Below are positions 34,468 to 44,000 of a stretch of DNA of 64,000 bases, piece after piece (positions within the stretch are counted from its first letter, which is position 1; each line of letters opens with the position of its first letter). The DNA is taken from NCBI RefSeq assembly GCF_022200785.1, contig NZ_CP087585.1, forward strand, positions 868,001-932,000, given 5' to 3'. The stretch comes from Pedobacter mucosus. GTDB lineage: Bacteria > Bacteroidota > Bacteroidia > Sphingobacteriales > Sphingobacteriaceae. The position numbers were made by a program, and so were the translations under genes. Below the pieces are notes generated by a model. It worked only from the letters and a program-made list of their open reading frames with translations. It was not told the DNA's origin and searched no databases.

Positions 34468-37400
34468 TTAAAAGCCGTAACGAAGACCAATTTGAACCTG
34501 ATATGGATTGCCTGATGGAACAACAATACCCGCATTTGGATTCACAACATAGTTATAAGTACTGGTAGCTGCATTAAATCCTGTAATTGAATAAATTGCC
34601 TGTGTACCCAGCACTTCATTAACACCCCATTTTTTATTTAATAGGTTTCCAAGGTTAAATACATCTCCAGAAAGCTCAAGATATTGTTTTCCTGATATTT
34701 TAAATCTTTTTGCTATTCGGATATCCCATTGTCCGTTGAAACTGTTTATCCCGCCATTTCTTTCCGCAACCTGATCCATACTTTTGTTCAGGTAATCTTT
34801 AAAACTTTGACTTACCAAAGGATTATCTAAAATAGTCTGAATACTTGTTCTAACTGCTGCCGGAACGCTTGCCTGATTAGGATTGAAGACATAAGCAAGG
34901 TCATTTGATGCTACAAAATCGCCATTTACGTTGCCAGAAACAATCATCGAGTATCTTGATCCACCGAATCCGGAATAACGTATACCAATGCTCACGCCGT
35001 AAAAAGTAGGCAAAGTACCATAAACCACAACCTTATTTTTAAACTGATTATCTGATGCTGATAAGCGGCTTAAATCTCTTGGATCATCTTTAACCGGAAG
35101 GGCTAATGTAGCGCTGTTTGCAACGTTTCCATTATAAGATGTGTTGTCTTTAGTTTCATTTCTGGTATAACTGAAAGAGATTTCACCATCTTTAAAATAT
35201 TTGTATGTTCCATCGAATACAAAAGCAAATTGGTTTACTTTTCCATCGCTATTTAGTGCAAGCACTCGACCAACATTTGTCGTTTTTCTACCTAGCGTCC
35301 AGTTGGAAACACCTTGTGCAGTAATTGAACTTGCTGGCACATAAACGCCGCGGTTTCCTTCATTTGCTAATCTGAAAAACGGCTGGTCTACCATGTTTGC
35401 ATCGGTATACATGTAATTATTTCGTGCAAAACTTGCATAAGCACTTAAGCCTAATCTTAAGCGATTATTGATAATTCTATTGTAAGAAAAGTTAGCCTTG
35501 TATAAAACAGGAATCCTTGTTTCTTCTCTGTTGAGGTTAATTGTAGTTAGTTTTTGTATCGCTGGGTTGTTAAATAATTCCTTTCCAGGTGCTGTAGAAG
35601 GATCTGCCCTGTAGCCTGGGAAATTTGCAACTGGTACATTTGCTCCACGAAGATCGACAGCAGCCATTCTTGTTCCATCAAATACCATATTATTAATCAT
35701 GGTATAATTTAGAATATCAGAACCAAATATTCCGCCACCTAATCTGATGATATCTTTTTGTCTTTTGCCAATATCCCAGGTAAATTGAACCCTTGGTTGC
35801 AATTGAAAAGTGTTTAAAGAATGATCGGTTTTTAACCCCAAATCATTAAACACAACCTGATTAAAATTTGGTTTGTTTAAGTAATTGGTGTAATCTGCCC
35901 TGATGCCAGCCATCATATCCAAGCCTGGGGCAAGGGTTGTCTGCATTTGTGCATAAAGGGCGGTGTTGATGTAATTTTGCCTAACATTTTCATCATCTAC
36001 CAAAGGGATTTCCCTTGCGTAGTTGTAAGGCGTATTATTTCTAAAAGCATCCATTCCCAGGTAATAGAATCTTCCGTTAAGTTCACTTCCGTATCTGGAG
36101 TAAAGGTGTGTGTACATTAAATCGGCACCGAAAGTGAAATTGATTTTATCGGTATTAAAATAAAGATTGTCTGTAGCCTGTACCACATTACTAAAGAAAT
36201 ACTCAGGTGCATAACGTTGTCCGCCAAGCTGAATAGTTGTTAATACTGGTTTTCCATCAACTACTGAAGGTACTTGTTGTATAATAGCACGTGGAATATT
36301 GGTACTTGGAAGTTGTTCGCCTGCCAAACTTTCGAAAGATGAAGTAAGGTATTGAACCTTCGCCTCATTCGTTAATCTCGGATTAATTACCGTTCTTAAA
36401 GTTGCCAAGGTGCTATTGCTTCTTGTTCTATTTGTGCCATAAACTTCGTATAAGTTGATGGCAGAATTATCTCCAATATTTTGGTTATTGCGATCGAAAA
36501 CAAAGTTGTTGGTTACCGTTAACAGGTTTTTAGTATTCAGTTGCCAATCTACCCTGGCAAAAATTGCTTCCGTTCTTTCCTTTTTATCAAATGAACCAAA
36601 CTGAGGCGTGTTGGCTACTCCATATTTCGTTCTGGCGATATTTAAAAAGTCATTTAAAGTTGCTTGTGTAACGCTCAGTCTTTTTTCATCATCCGCTGAT
36701 TGAATATCAGCAATTTGTAATGGTCGTGCATCTTTTTGGTGATCGAAAGCGATAAAAAAATGTGCTTTATCTTTAACAATAGCGCCTCCAAGACTAAAAC
36801 CATATTGGTAAGTTGAAAAATCATTGTTTCGTTTGTTTCCTCTTATATCATATGGAGAAGACAACCAATCGGCTCTGGCGAACGTAAAAGCACTTCCAGA
36901 GAGTTCGTTTGTGCCAGATTTTGTAGCTGTAGTTATTGCGCCACCACCGCTTCTGCCGTAGGTAACATCATATTGATTTGTAACCACTTTAAATTCTCTA
37001 ACGGCTTCAATCGAAATTGAATATGGGGCGCCAGGGGTTGCTGTGCCACCAAATGTTGGATTTTTAGCAGTCATACCATCAATTGAATAATTGGTAGAGG
37101 TTGCAAGTTGACCCGAAATACTTCCGCCTCTGCTTAATGGAGAAAGGTCTATTAGCGAAGTAAAATTCCGTCCATTTACAGGAAGTTTAGCAATATTTCT
37201 GGCACTTATCGAAGTAGATGCGCCAAGGGTTGGAATGGAAGCTTTAACTCCAGAAGAAGATATTTCCACTGTTTGCAAGGCCAGTGAGCTAGATTCAATT
37301 TTTACATTTATTTTTTGCTCATCACCAAGGTTTAGCATAAAACCCGTTTTTTTCTGCGTACCATAACCAGTATAGCTAATGTTTAAAGAATATGGTCCGC

Positions 37401-37626
37401 CTAATGGCAACTGGTTAAAAATATACTCACCTTTTGAATTTGATGCTGTTGAAGTAGTAAAACCGGTAGCTTCATTTCGTATGGAAATGGAAGCGCCTGC
37501 TACGGGCTTTCCAGTATCATCGCTAATGATACCACTAATTGAAGCTTGAGAGCCCTGGGCAATTGCAAGGTTTGGGATGACGCAGCACATTGAGAAAAGG
37601 TGCAACGCGTAATAGAAAATTTTCAT
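34468..37626 (-). CDS. Oar-like TonB-dependent outer-membrane receptor
   Basis: A 1052-residue protein with a signal peptide (about 1-24), then a carboxypeptidase-regulatory-like domain (ISGIISDDTGKPVAGASISI ... GEYIFNQLPLGGPY). A plug follows (LPVNGRNFTSLIDLSPL, FKVVTNQYDVTYGRSGGGAI), then a large beta-barrel ending IQIGLRYGF-like with a terminal aromatic (VQIGLRYGF). The plug wording is that of the Oar subgroup rather than SusC/RagA: there is no long SusC-specific plug motif and no SusD gene next to it. It should import, or bind for export or signalling, a bulky ligand with TonB energy. Coupling to the downstream esterase hints at an esterified glycan or peptide-like ligand, but this is inference. 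Confidence 0.9.
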   Translation of the reverse strand: MKIFYYALHLFSMCCVIPNLAIAQGSQASISGIISDDTGKPVAGASISIRNEATGFTTSTASNSKGEYIFNQLPLGGPYSLNISYTGYGTQKKTGFMLNLGDEQKINVKIESSSLALQTVEISSSGVKASIPTLGASTSISARNIAKLPVNGRNFTSLIDLSPLSRGGSISGQLATSTNYSIDGMTAKNPTFGGTATPGAPYSISIEAVREFKVVTNQYDVTYGRSGGGAITTATKSGTNELSGSAFTFARADWLSSPYDIRGNKRNNDFSTYQYGFSLGGAIVKDKAHFFIAFDHQKDARPLQIADIQSADDEKRLSVTQATLNDFLNIARTKYGVANTPQFGSFDKKERTEAIFARVDWQLNTKNLLTVTNNFVFDRNNQNIGDNSAINLYEVYGTNRTRSNSTLATLRTVINPRLTNEAKVQYLTSSFESLAGEQLPSTNIPRAIIQQVPSVVDGKPVLTTIQLGGQRYAPEYFFSNVVQATDNLYFNTDKINFTFGADLMYTHLYSRYGSELNGRFYYLGMDAFRNNTPYNYAREIPLVDDENVRQNYINTALYAQMQTTLAPGLDMMAGIRADYTNYLNKPNFNQVVFNDLGLKTDHSLNTFQLQPRVQFTWDIGKRQKDIIRLGGGIFGSDILNYTMINNMVFDGTRMAAVDLRGANVPVANFPGYRADPSTAPGKELFNNPAIQKLTTINLNREETRIPVLYKANFSYNRIINNRLRLGLSAYASFARNNYMYTDANMVDQPFFRLANEGNRGVYVPASSITAQGVSNWTLGRKTTNVGRVLALNSDGKVNQFAFVFDGTYKYFKDGEISFSYTRNETKDNTSYNGNVANSATLALPVKDDPRDLSRLSASDNQFKNKVVVYGTLPTFYGVSIGIRYSGFGGSRYSMIVSGNVNGDFVASNDLAYVFNPNQASVPAAVRTSIQTILDNPLVSQSFKDYLNKSMDQVAERNGGINSFNGQWDIRIAKRFKISGKQYLELSGDVFNLGNLLNKKWGVNEVLGTQAIYSITGFNAATSTYNYVVNPNAGIVVPSGNPYQVQIGLRYGF

Positions 37627-37996
37627 ATGAATGATTAGTTATTTTCGGCGAAATTACAAGCGTCATGTTAACGATATATTTAAAGCATATTATTAAAAAG
37701 CTTTAAATTAGGCCTGTAAGTGCACATTTGATAACTAAATCTTAAAATGGAAATGCTAATAAATTAACATTTCAAGCAAACGGTTTTATTTAGTTTATAA
37801 TTGTAAAATTTATTTTGAGAGCAAAAGCAAGATCGCTTTGGAGAAATTTTTTAAGCCGAGCGTCTGCTTATTTAATATTTGATAACACCAAATTAACTAA
37901 AAGATGAGCGTAGCTTTCAACGCTCTGAAACGGTATTTAACTCACCAATTAGTTAGCTAGGACTGTAATTAAAAATACGTGGTTTTCATAAATCTA
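37627..37996. other. Gene-free stretch upstream of the Oar-like receptor
   Basis: No coding ORF is evident. A minus-strand TAATTTCG (37649-37656, one mismatch to TAnnTTTG) lies 22 bases before the receptor start codon and may be its -7 element. A weak 6-bp hairpin (GAGCGT / ACGCTC, about 37905-37925) is the only other structure I see. Confidence 0.35.
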
Positions 37997-38269
37997 CTAA
38001 CCAATTTGCCTTGATTTAATTTCTGCATTAATTTGTCCAAGTCTGATTAGAATAGGTAGAAATGCGATCATACTGGCTGGTAAAACAGCGATTAAGCCGT
38101 ATGTTTTCTTTTTGATTGCAACAAACAGAATGATAATGAATGCTAAGATTAGTACAATTATAAGCCCAATTGCTGCACCCTTCAACAAATTTCTTTGCTT
38201 AATTAGGTATTCGAGACTTTGTTCTGATAAGTTGTTTTTCGCATTGTTTTTGTCGGCTGGTAAACTCAT
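37997..38269 (-). CDS. Small two-TM membrane protein, uncharacterised
   Basis: A 90-residue protein. It has a polar N-terminus with LSEQSLEYLIKQRNLLKGA, then two hydrophobic helices (about 30-52 and 58-78), and a short charged tail ending EIKSRQIG. An A/G-rich ribosome-binding stretch precedes the ATG. It resembles short Bacteroidota inner-membrane proteins often labelled redox-active disulfide protein 2, but it contains no cysteine, so a redox function is not supported. It stands alone with no clear functional partner. Confidence 0.7.
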   Translation of the reverse strand: MSLPADKNNAKNNLSEQSLEYLIKQRNLLKGAAIGLIIVLILAFIIILFVAIKKKTYGLIAVLPASMIAFLPILIRLGQINAEIKSRQIG

Positions 38270-38445
38270 ATATTCTCTTGATTTAATTTTTTCAACATTT
38301 TATATACTCCAAATTATCAGTTTGAGGGTTAATAGGTTTGCACTAAAATATTAAAATGTTTATCAATTATTTAATCTTTTATCCATTTTCGAAACTTAAA
38401 CATTTATAAATTAATCGGATTATTATTGGTTAATTAGCACTAAAT

Positions 38446-38480
38446 AAAAATAAGCTCCTTTCCATTCAGAAAGGAGCTTA
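38446..38480 (-). terminator. Rho-independent terminator after the SDR gene (minus strand)
   Basis: A perfect 11-bp stem TAAGCTCCTTT / AAAGGAGCTTA. The plus-strand AAAAA before it is a T tract on the minus strand. It lies about 70 bases beyond the SDR stop codon. Confidence 0.85.
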
Positions 38481-38547
38481 TTAAGATGAAACTCAAGGTT
38501 GGCTTGCAACCATATCAATAAATTAAGAGAGATTAAAAAATCTTTCG

Positions 38548-39555
38548 CTAGGGTTGTCCGTTTCCGCCTGCTGCTCCATAAATTTGACCAGTTGAATAAC
38601 TAGCGTCGTTCGCTGCTAATTGAACATAAATAGACCCAAGTTCAGCGGGTTGCCCTGGTCGGCCAAGCGGCGTATCTTTTCCAAATTCTTTAAGTTTTTC
38701 AGGAGTTGAGCCACCGCCCATTTGCAAAGGTGTCCAAATCGGACCTGGTGCCACTCCATTTACACGTATACCTTTTGGACCCAATTGTTTTGCAAGTGAT
38801 TTTATGAAATTTGTTGTTGCTGCCTTTGTTTGGGCATAGTCGAACAAATCTGGTGAAGGATCTGTTGCTTGAACAGATGTAGTAGCAATTATTGAAGATC
38901 CTGGTTTTAAATACGGCATTGCAGCTCTAATTATCCAGAATGGTGCATAAATATTGGTTTTAATTGTCCAGTCAAATTGTTCTGTTGTAATATTAGTGAT
39001 TGATGGATTACTTTGCTGACGAGCTGCGTTACTAACTAAAATATCCAATCCGCCTAAATCATTAGCAGCTTTATCAACCAGTTTTTTACAAAATGCTTCG
39101 TCCCGAATGTCGCCAGGAATTCCAATTGCTTTTCTACCTTCTTTCTTTATGAGCTCAATCACTTCTTTAGCATCTGGTTCTTCCTGCGGAAGATAGTTTA
39201 TAGCAACATCAGCTCCTTCACGAGCATATGCAATTGCAGCCGCTCTGCCCATTCCAGAATCACCGCCAGTAATTAATGCCTTCCTTCCAGCGAGCCTTCC
39301 CGAACCTTTATAACTGGTTTCTCCATGATCAGGTCGAGGATTCATCTTGCTAGCAAGCGCTGGCCAAGGTTGATTTTGATGAATAAACGGTGGTTTTGGA
39401 TATTTTGTTGTAGGATCTTCCAATGCTTTAAGAAAAAATCTATCTTCATTTTTAGTTTTTGATGCAGCTAGTGCAGGACCAAAAGATAGTGTAGCAAGTC
39501 CTAAACCAAGCCCTTGCACAGCCTTGCGTCTGCTAATGTTGTTTTCGCTTTTCAT
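38548..39555 (-). CDS. Tat-exported SDR-family oxidoreductase
   Basis: A 335-residue protein. The N-terminus NISRRKAVQGLGLGLATLS is a twin-arginine signal, so the folded cofactor-bound enzyme is probably exported to the periplasm. The classical SDR features follow: TGGDSGMGRAAA (NAD(P)-binding loop), LVSNAARQ (NNAG equivalent), the catalytic Ser in IIATTSVQ, the Tyr-Lys pair in DYAQTKAA, and PGPIWTPLQ. It is close to the YhdF/YghA-type long SDRs that carry an N-terminal extension (LEDPTTKYPKPPF). Substrate unknown; it is a single gene with its own terminator. Confidence 0.92.
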   Translation of the reverse strand: MKSENNISRRKAVQGLGLGLATLSFGPALAASKTKNEDRFFLKALEDPTTKYPKPPFIHQNQPWPALASKMNPRPDHGETSYKGSGRLAGRKALITGGDSGMGRAAAIAYAREGADVAINYLPQEEPDAKEVIELIKKEGRKAIGIPGDIRDEAFCKKLVDKAANDLGGLDILVSNAARQQSNPSITNITTEQFDWTIKTNIYAPFWIIRAAMPYLKPGSSIIATTSVQATDPSPDLFDYAQTKAATTNFIKSLAKQLGPKGIRVNGVAPGPIWTPLQMGGGSTPEKLKEFGKDTPLGRPGQPAELGSIYVQLAANDASYSTGQIYGAAGGNGQP

Positions 39556-39625
39556 GATTCTGTATTATTAGGTGTTTTTATAACCCTACGATTTTATACT
39601 TGGTTTTGAATATTTTAAATTAATC

Positions 39626-39753
39626 CGATCAGCATTTGCGAAAAATATTCAGCTGTATCCAAGGAAATTATAGAACGCCACGAAGGAACGATCGCTGTAA
39701 AAAGCGAAATAAATAAAGGCTCCACTTTTTATTTTACGCTTCAAGTAGAATAA
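39626..39753 (+). pseudogene. C-terminal remnant of a histidine kinase (HATPase tail)
   Basis: In the frame ending at the TAA of 39751-39753 the translation contains SKEIIERHEGTIAVKSEI followed by NKGSTFYFTLQVE and the stop. This is the usual end of a HATPase_c domain. The upstream part of the frame degenerates (the G2 box is not recognisable) and hits a stop codon at about 39617. No start codon or ribosome-binding site precedes it. It is the decayed tail of a sensor kinase gene whose body has been deleted, which marks a past rearrangement at the edge of the carbohydrate locus. Confidence 0.78.
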
Positions 39754-39864
39754 TAATTCGGTTGGTATGAAACGTTGTTGTGGTAAAAATTGGTTTTTCT
39801 ATTTACTTTGTTTATATCCTAAGTAATCGAATAAAAGCAATTTTAAAAATTCATCTAAGTAAAA

Positions 39865-39889
39865 CAATATTTTATATTATAAAATATTG
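39865..39889. promoter_or_regulatory. Palindromic operator upstream of the IclR-type gene
   Basis: A perfect inverted repeat with arms CAATATTTTA and TAAAATATTG around TATTA. The 16-base core TTTTATATTATAAAAT (39870-39885) occurs again, identical, upstream of susC (40890-40905). It is centred 24 bases before the -7 element, a position suited to autorepression by the IclR-type product. Confidence 0.72.
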
Positions 39890-39900
39890 ACGAGTTTGCG

Positions 39901-39908
39901 TAACTTTG
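39901..39908 (+). promoter_or_regulatory. Candidate -7 promoter element of the IclR-type gene
   Basis: TAACTTTG fits TAnnTTTG exactly and lies 23 bases before the ATG at 39932. The place where a -33 element would be is occupied by the palindrome, so the regulator probably overlaps RNA polymerase there. Confidence 0.5.
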
Positions 39909-39931
39909 AATTACCATTTACTTATCTTTTT

Positions 39932-40663
39932 ATGATTCAAGTCATCCATCGTGCATTCGACATTTTAGAGTTTATTGGCAAAGAGCCTGATAAACCAAAA
40001 GTGCTTGGCGAAATCGCTCAAGCTTTAAACCTAAATCCGGGAACTTGCGCTAATATCATTAAAACGATGACATCAAGGAAGTATGTAGAGAAAGTCGATC
40101 ATCAAAAAGGATATGTTCTCGGGTCGGCTGCTTATAACTTAACTGGTAATGAGGGCTATAGAAAAGGTTTAATTGATGTTTCCAAGCCTTATATGGAGCA
40201 ATTAACAAAAGAATTAAACGAAAATTCCGAGTTATCTGTATTACAGAATGATCTTCGTTTAGTTTTACTCAGGGTAAAAAGTGATCATGATATCCAAGCA
40301 AGAACCGCATCAGAAAAGAGAGCTTATGACACCGCAGCTGGAAGAATCATGCTAGCATGTTTAAGTGAATCAGAAATTGAAGCATTTGTACATAAATATG
40401 GTTTACCGAAAGAAGAGGAATGGAAAGAAGCCAAATCTCTGTCAACTTTTTTTGTAGAAATATCAAAAATAAAAACAGCTCAATACGCTATTCAAATCAG
40501 CGTAAATCAGATTGTTGGTGTTGCAGTTCCTTTAATTAAAAATGAAAAAATTATTGGATGTTTAGGTATGTATATGCCTACGTATCGTTATGACGACCTT
40601 GGTCATGACAAAATTTTGAAAACCATTATCGCAACTGGCAATGCGATAAACGAAAAACTTTAA
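39932..40663 (+). CDS. IclR-family transcriptional regulator of the carbohydrate locus
   Basis: 243 residues from the ATG at 39932. The frame can be extended to a TTG at 39887, but that codon lies in the palindromic operator and the extension is not family-like. Residues about 1-65 form the winged HTH (VIHRAFDILEFIG ... LGEIAQALNLNPGTCANIIK ... KVDHQKGYVLG). About 75-240 form the IclR effector-binding domain (YDTAAGRIMLACLS, AVPLIKNEKIIGCLGMYMPTYR). IclR proteins often sense breakdown products of sugar acids; KdgR, the pectin regulator, is one. The gene precedes susC, and the same palindrome lies upstream of both, so it most likely controls itself and the downstream utilisation genes. Whether it activates or represses is unknown. 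Confidence 0.9.
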   Translation: MIQVIHRAFDILEFIGKEPDKPKVLGEIAQALNLNPGTCANIIKTMTSRKYVEKVDHQKGYVLGSAAYNLTGNEGYRKGLIDVSKPYMEQLTKELNENSELSVLQNDLRLVLLRVKSDHDIQARTASEKRAYDTAAGRIMLACLSESEIEAFVHKYGLPKEEEWKEAKSLSTFFVEISKIKTAQYAIQISVNQIVGVAVPLIKNEKIIGCLGMYMPTYRYDDLGHDKILKTIIATGNAINEKL

Positions 40664-40734
40664 GTGATAATTGCAATTTGTCTCAATTATCCTTCCTTCT
40701 AAACTTCTATGATGATCTAATCAATTGATGTAAT

Positions 40735-40751
40735 TCCATATACCGTATGGA
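40735..40751. promoter_or_regulatory. Inverted repeat TCCATA-N5-TATGGA, possible second operator
   Basis: A perfect 6-bp inverted repeat about 180 bases upstream of the susC promoter. It could be a site for a second regulator such as a global catabolite regulator. It is short, so chance is possible. Confidence 0.3.
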
Positions 40752-40887
40752 TTATGTTAATTGGGTATGAGGTGCTAATCTAGTTCACCTTATCTACCAT
40801 CTGTAAAAAAGACGTAACGACATTTTTTCAAAAAAATATTTGTAATTGTAAATTATATCTATAGCTTTATGTTATAATGTAAAATAC

Positions 40888-40906
40888 AATTTTATATTAT
40901 AAAATT
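40888..40906. promoter_or_regulatory. Palindromic operator upstream of susC
   Basis: Perfect arms AATTTTA / TAAAATT around TATTA. The core TTTTATATTATAAAAT is identical to that upstream of the IclR-type gene. It lies immediately upstream of the -33 element of the susC promoter, where a bound regulator could contact RNA polymerase. Confidence 0.72.
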
Positions 40907-40910
40907 TATA

Positions 40911-40942
40911 TTTTGACTTTATCGTTCGCAAATGTACTTTCC
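40911..40942 (+). promoter_or_regulatory. Promoter of the first Sus-type operon
   Basis: TTTTG (40911-40915), 19 bases, then TACTTTCC (40935-40942), a partial match to the Bacteroidetes TTTG-N17-23-TAnnTTTG form. The predicted leader to the ATG at 41051 is about 100 bases. Confidence 0.5.
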
Positions 40943-40956
40943 ATGGTTTCATGGAA
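40939..40956 (+). promoter_or_regulatory. Inverted repeat at the susC transcription start region
   Basis: A perfect repeat TTCCATG-GTTT-CATGGAA that overlaps the end of the -7 element. It could be an operator or a 5' hairpin of the susC leader. Confidence 0.4.
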
Positions 40957-41050
40957 ATTCTCAAAGGCCTACTTTAACTTATTTAAACTTTAGATAGGGT
41001 AGCAATTCTACCTACGCTAATTATAAAACATTAACCAAATATTAAACCAA

Positions 41051-44000
41051 ATGAGTATGAAAAAATTTCTATTACTCTTAATTTTTCCGTTCCTGATTGT
41101 TCAGTTTACCAAGGCTCAAACCCGAGTGCTTAAGGGAAAAATTACAGATGTACGATCAGGTGAGACCTTACCTGGAGTAAACATTTCTATAAATAATGGA
41201 CCGCGAGTAATAAGTGATACTAATGGAAATTACTCCATCAATTTGCCGGCAAATAATAGTGGTACTATTTCCGCATCATTTATCGGTTACCAGACAAAAA
41301 CTACCACTATTGGCACTCAAACTCAAATTAATTTCGCTTTAACCAGTTCCATCGAAGATCTTAATGATGTTGTTGTTGTAGGTTACGGTGTAATTAAAAA
41401 ACCAGATGTTACTGGTTCTATTGCTCAGGTTAATATTGCAGATATGTTAAAAGCACCGGTTAAGTCATTTGATGATGCACTTGCCGGACGCGTTGCCGGA
41501 GTAACAGTTTCTTCGAATGATGGTCAGCCTGGTTCTACAAACAATATTGTTATTCGTGGAAACAACTCTGTAACACAGGATAATACACCTTTATATGTAA
41601 TAGATGGTTTCCCGATAGATAATCCAGATAATAATATTATCAACCCGGAAGAAATAGAATCGATAACAATTTTAAAAGATGCCTCATCTACTGCAATTTA
41701 TGGTTCTAGGGGAGCAAATGGTGTAATTCTCATTACCACTAAACGTGGAAAGATTGGAGATCCTGTGGTTAAGCTAAATAGTTATGTAGCCGTTCAAGAT
41801 GTTACTCACAGGGAAAATATGATGGATCCCTATGAATTTGTGCGTTTGCAAAATGATATTGATCCGGTATCTACAGCCTTGGTTTACTTTGCCGATGGTA
41901 AAACCTTAGAATCTTATCGAGGTGTACCCGGTGTTGATTTTCAGGATGCTTTATACCGCCAGGCGTTTATGCACAGTAATAATCTTTCTATCAGTGGAGG
42001 AACCGAGAAAACGAGATATAGTATTTCAGCTTCTGTTGTCGGACAAGGTGGTGTGATTATCAATTCAGATTTTGGCAGATATCAAGGTCGGGTAACCTTG
42101 GATCAAGACGTAAATGCTAAATTAAAAGTAGGTATAAATGCAAATTATAGCAGCATTAACATTACTGGTACAACGCCTTCATCAAGCACCGCCCAAATCA
42201 ATGCAAGTACCAATTTAATGTATAGCGTTTGGGGCTACAGACCAATTAGTAGTGGAAACATCGACTTGTTGAATGAACTATTTGATCCAGAAATAGATGA
42301 AACTGTTAATTATAGATTCAATCCGATCGCCTCAGCAAATAACGAATACCGTAGAAACGTAACCAATAACATTATTGCAAATGTTTATGCCGACTATGCA
42401 ATTACTCCAAAATTAAAATTGCGTGTAACTGGTGGCTTAAATAATAATCAAAACCGGAGTGAAAGTTTTAATAATACACAAACTCGTTCTGGAAGTCCGT
42501 TTGGACCACTAGGAGTTAATGGGGTAAACGGTGGAATTGCTTATCGCCAGGTAAACAATTGGGTGAATGAAAATACTTTAACTTATAATAACAATTTCAA
42601 CAAAAATAACAGCTTAAATGTGTTGGTTGGTGGTACTCTGCAAGGTATTAATGCTACATCTTATGGTTATACTGCAACTGCTGTTCCAAATGAAAATTTA
42701 GGCATTTCTGGTCTTGATGAAGGTTTGCCAAGAAGTATAACATCCTCTCAAACAGGATCAAAATTGGCATCTGGCTTAGCACGTGTTAACTATAATTTCA
42801 TGTCGAAGTATTTATTTACGGCTACTGTTCGGGCAGATGGGTCTTCTAAATTTAGAGAAAATAACAAATGGAGCTATTTCACCTCTGGTGCATTTGCATG
42901 GAGAATGAGTGATGAGCCTTTTATGAAAAAATTAAAGTTTATAAATGATGCAAAGCTGAGGATTAGCTATGGTGAAACAGGGAACAACCGAATCGGAGAT
43001 TTTTCTACTTATTCAACCTTTATTATAGAGCCAATGGCCGCTTATGCATTTAATAACAGCATTATAAAAGGCATTATTCCATCCGCCATTGGCAATCCGG
43101 GTTTGAAATGGGAAACTACAGCCACCACAAATATTGGGTACGACTTATCTATGTTTAACGACAGGATCGGAATTACCATCGACGCTTATCGTAAAACAAC
43201 TTTTGATTTATTGTTAAATGCATTATTGCCTACTACAACCGGTTATGCAAATGCCTTTAAAAATATCGGTAGGGTACGGAATCAAGGATTAGAAATCACT
43301 ATTAATACCGTTAATATTAAGAACAAAAACTTCAGTTGGTCAACAAATTTTAACATCAGTTTTAACCAGAATAAGTTAATGGGCTTGGCTGAAAACCAAG
43401 AATCGATACAAACTCCTATTGTTTGGGATAGAAGATATACAGGTTTGCCGGTGTATGTTGCGAAATTAGATAATCCAATTTCGCAGATGTATGGTTTCGT
43501 TTGGGATGGTATTTATCAGTTTGAAGATTTTGATAAATTACCAGATGGAAGATACACGCTTAAAGCAAACGTTGTAAATAATGGCAGCGCAAGAACTGCC
43601 GTACAACCGGGTGATATAAAATATAAAGATATTAATGGAGATGGCGTGGTAAATACATTGGATCAAACGCAAATTGGAAGAGCTTATCCAATTCATGTTG
43701 GCGGTTTATCTAATAACATCAGCTACAAAAATTTTGATCTAAATTTTTTCTTGCAATGGTCTTATGGTAATGATATCATCAATGCAAACCGATTAATATT
43801 TGAAGGAAACTCATCAGCTTCAATTAATTTAAATCAATATGCAGAATACGCAGATCGCTGGACACCAACTAATCCGAGTAATACTTTACATCGGGTAGGC
43901 GGACAAGGGCCAGCTTATTACTCGAGTAGAATTATTGAAGATGGATCTTACATTCGTTTAAAAACGGTGGCCTTAGGTTATAATTTCGGAAAACAAGTTT

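Larger units (their letters stand above)
39556..39931. other. Intergenic stretch with kinase remnant and IclR operator/promoter
   Basis: The stretch contains three things described separately: a short remnant of a histidine kinase (ending 39753), a 25-base perfect palindrome (39865-39889) and a -7 promoter element (39901-39908) before the IclR-type gene. I see no intact gene in it. Confidence 0.6.
40664..41050. other. Regulatory region between the IclR gene and susC
   Basis: No coding ORF. It holds an inverted repeat TCCATA-N5-TATGGA (40735-40751), the shared palindrome (40888-40906), a promoter (40911-40942) and an inverted repeat in the likely leader (40939-40956). Confidence 0.6.

Noticed and set aside
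34458..34535. Upstream start for the esterase overlapping the receptor gene
   Set aside because: The 26 extra residues precede a perfect signal peptide that begins at the ATG at 34457, and they overlap the receptor coding sequence.
37901..37960. Short plus-strand ORF (18 codons) starting ATGAGCGTAGC in the gap upstream of the Oar-like receptor
   Set aside because: No ribosome-binding site, no similarity I recognise, and it overlaps a weak inverted repeat; most likely non-coding.
39887..39931. N-terminal extension of the IclR-type regulator from a TTG codon
   Set aside because: The TTG lies at the edge of the palindromic operator and before the -7 element. The ATG at 39932 gives a normal IclR N-terminus.
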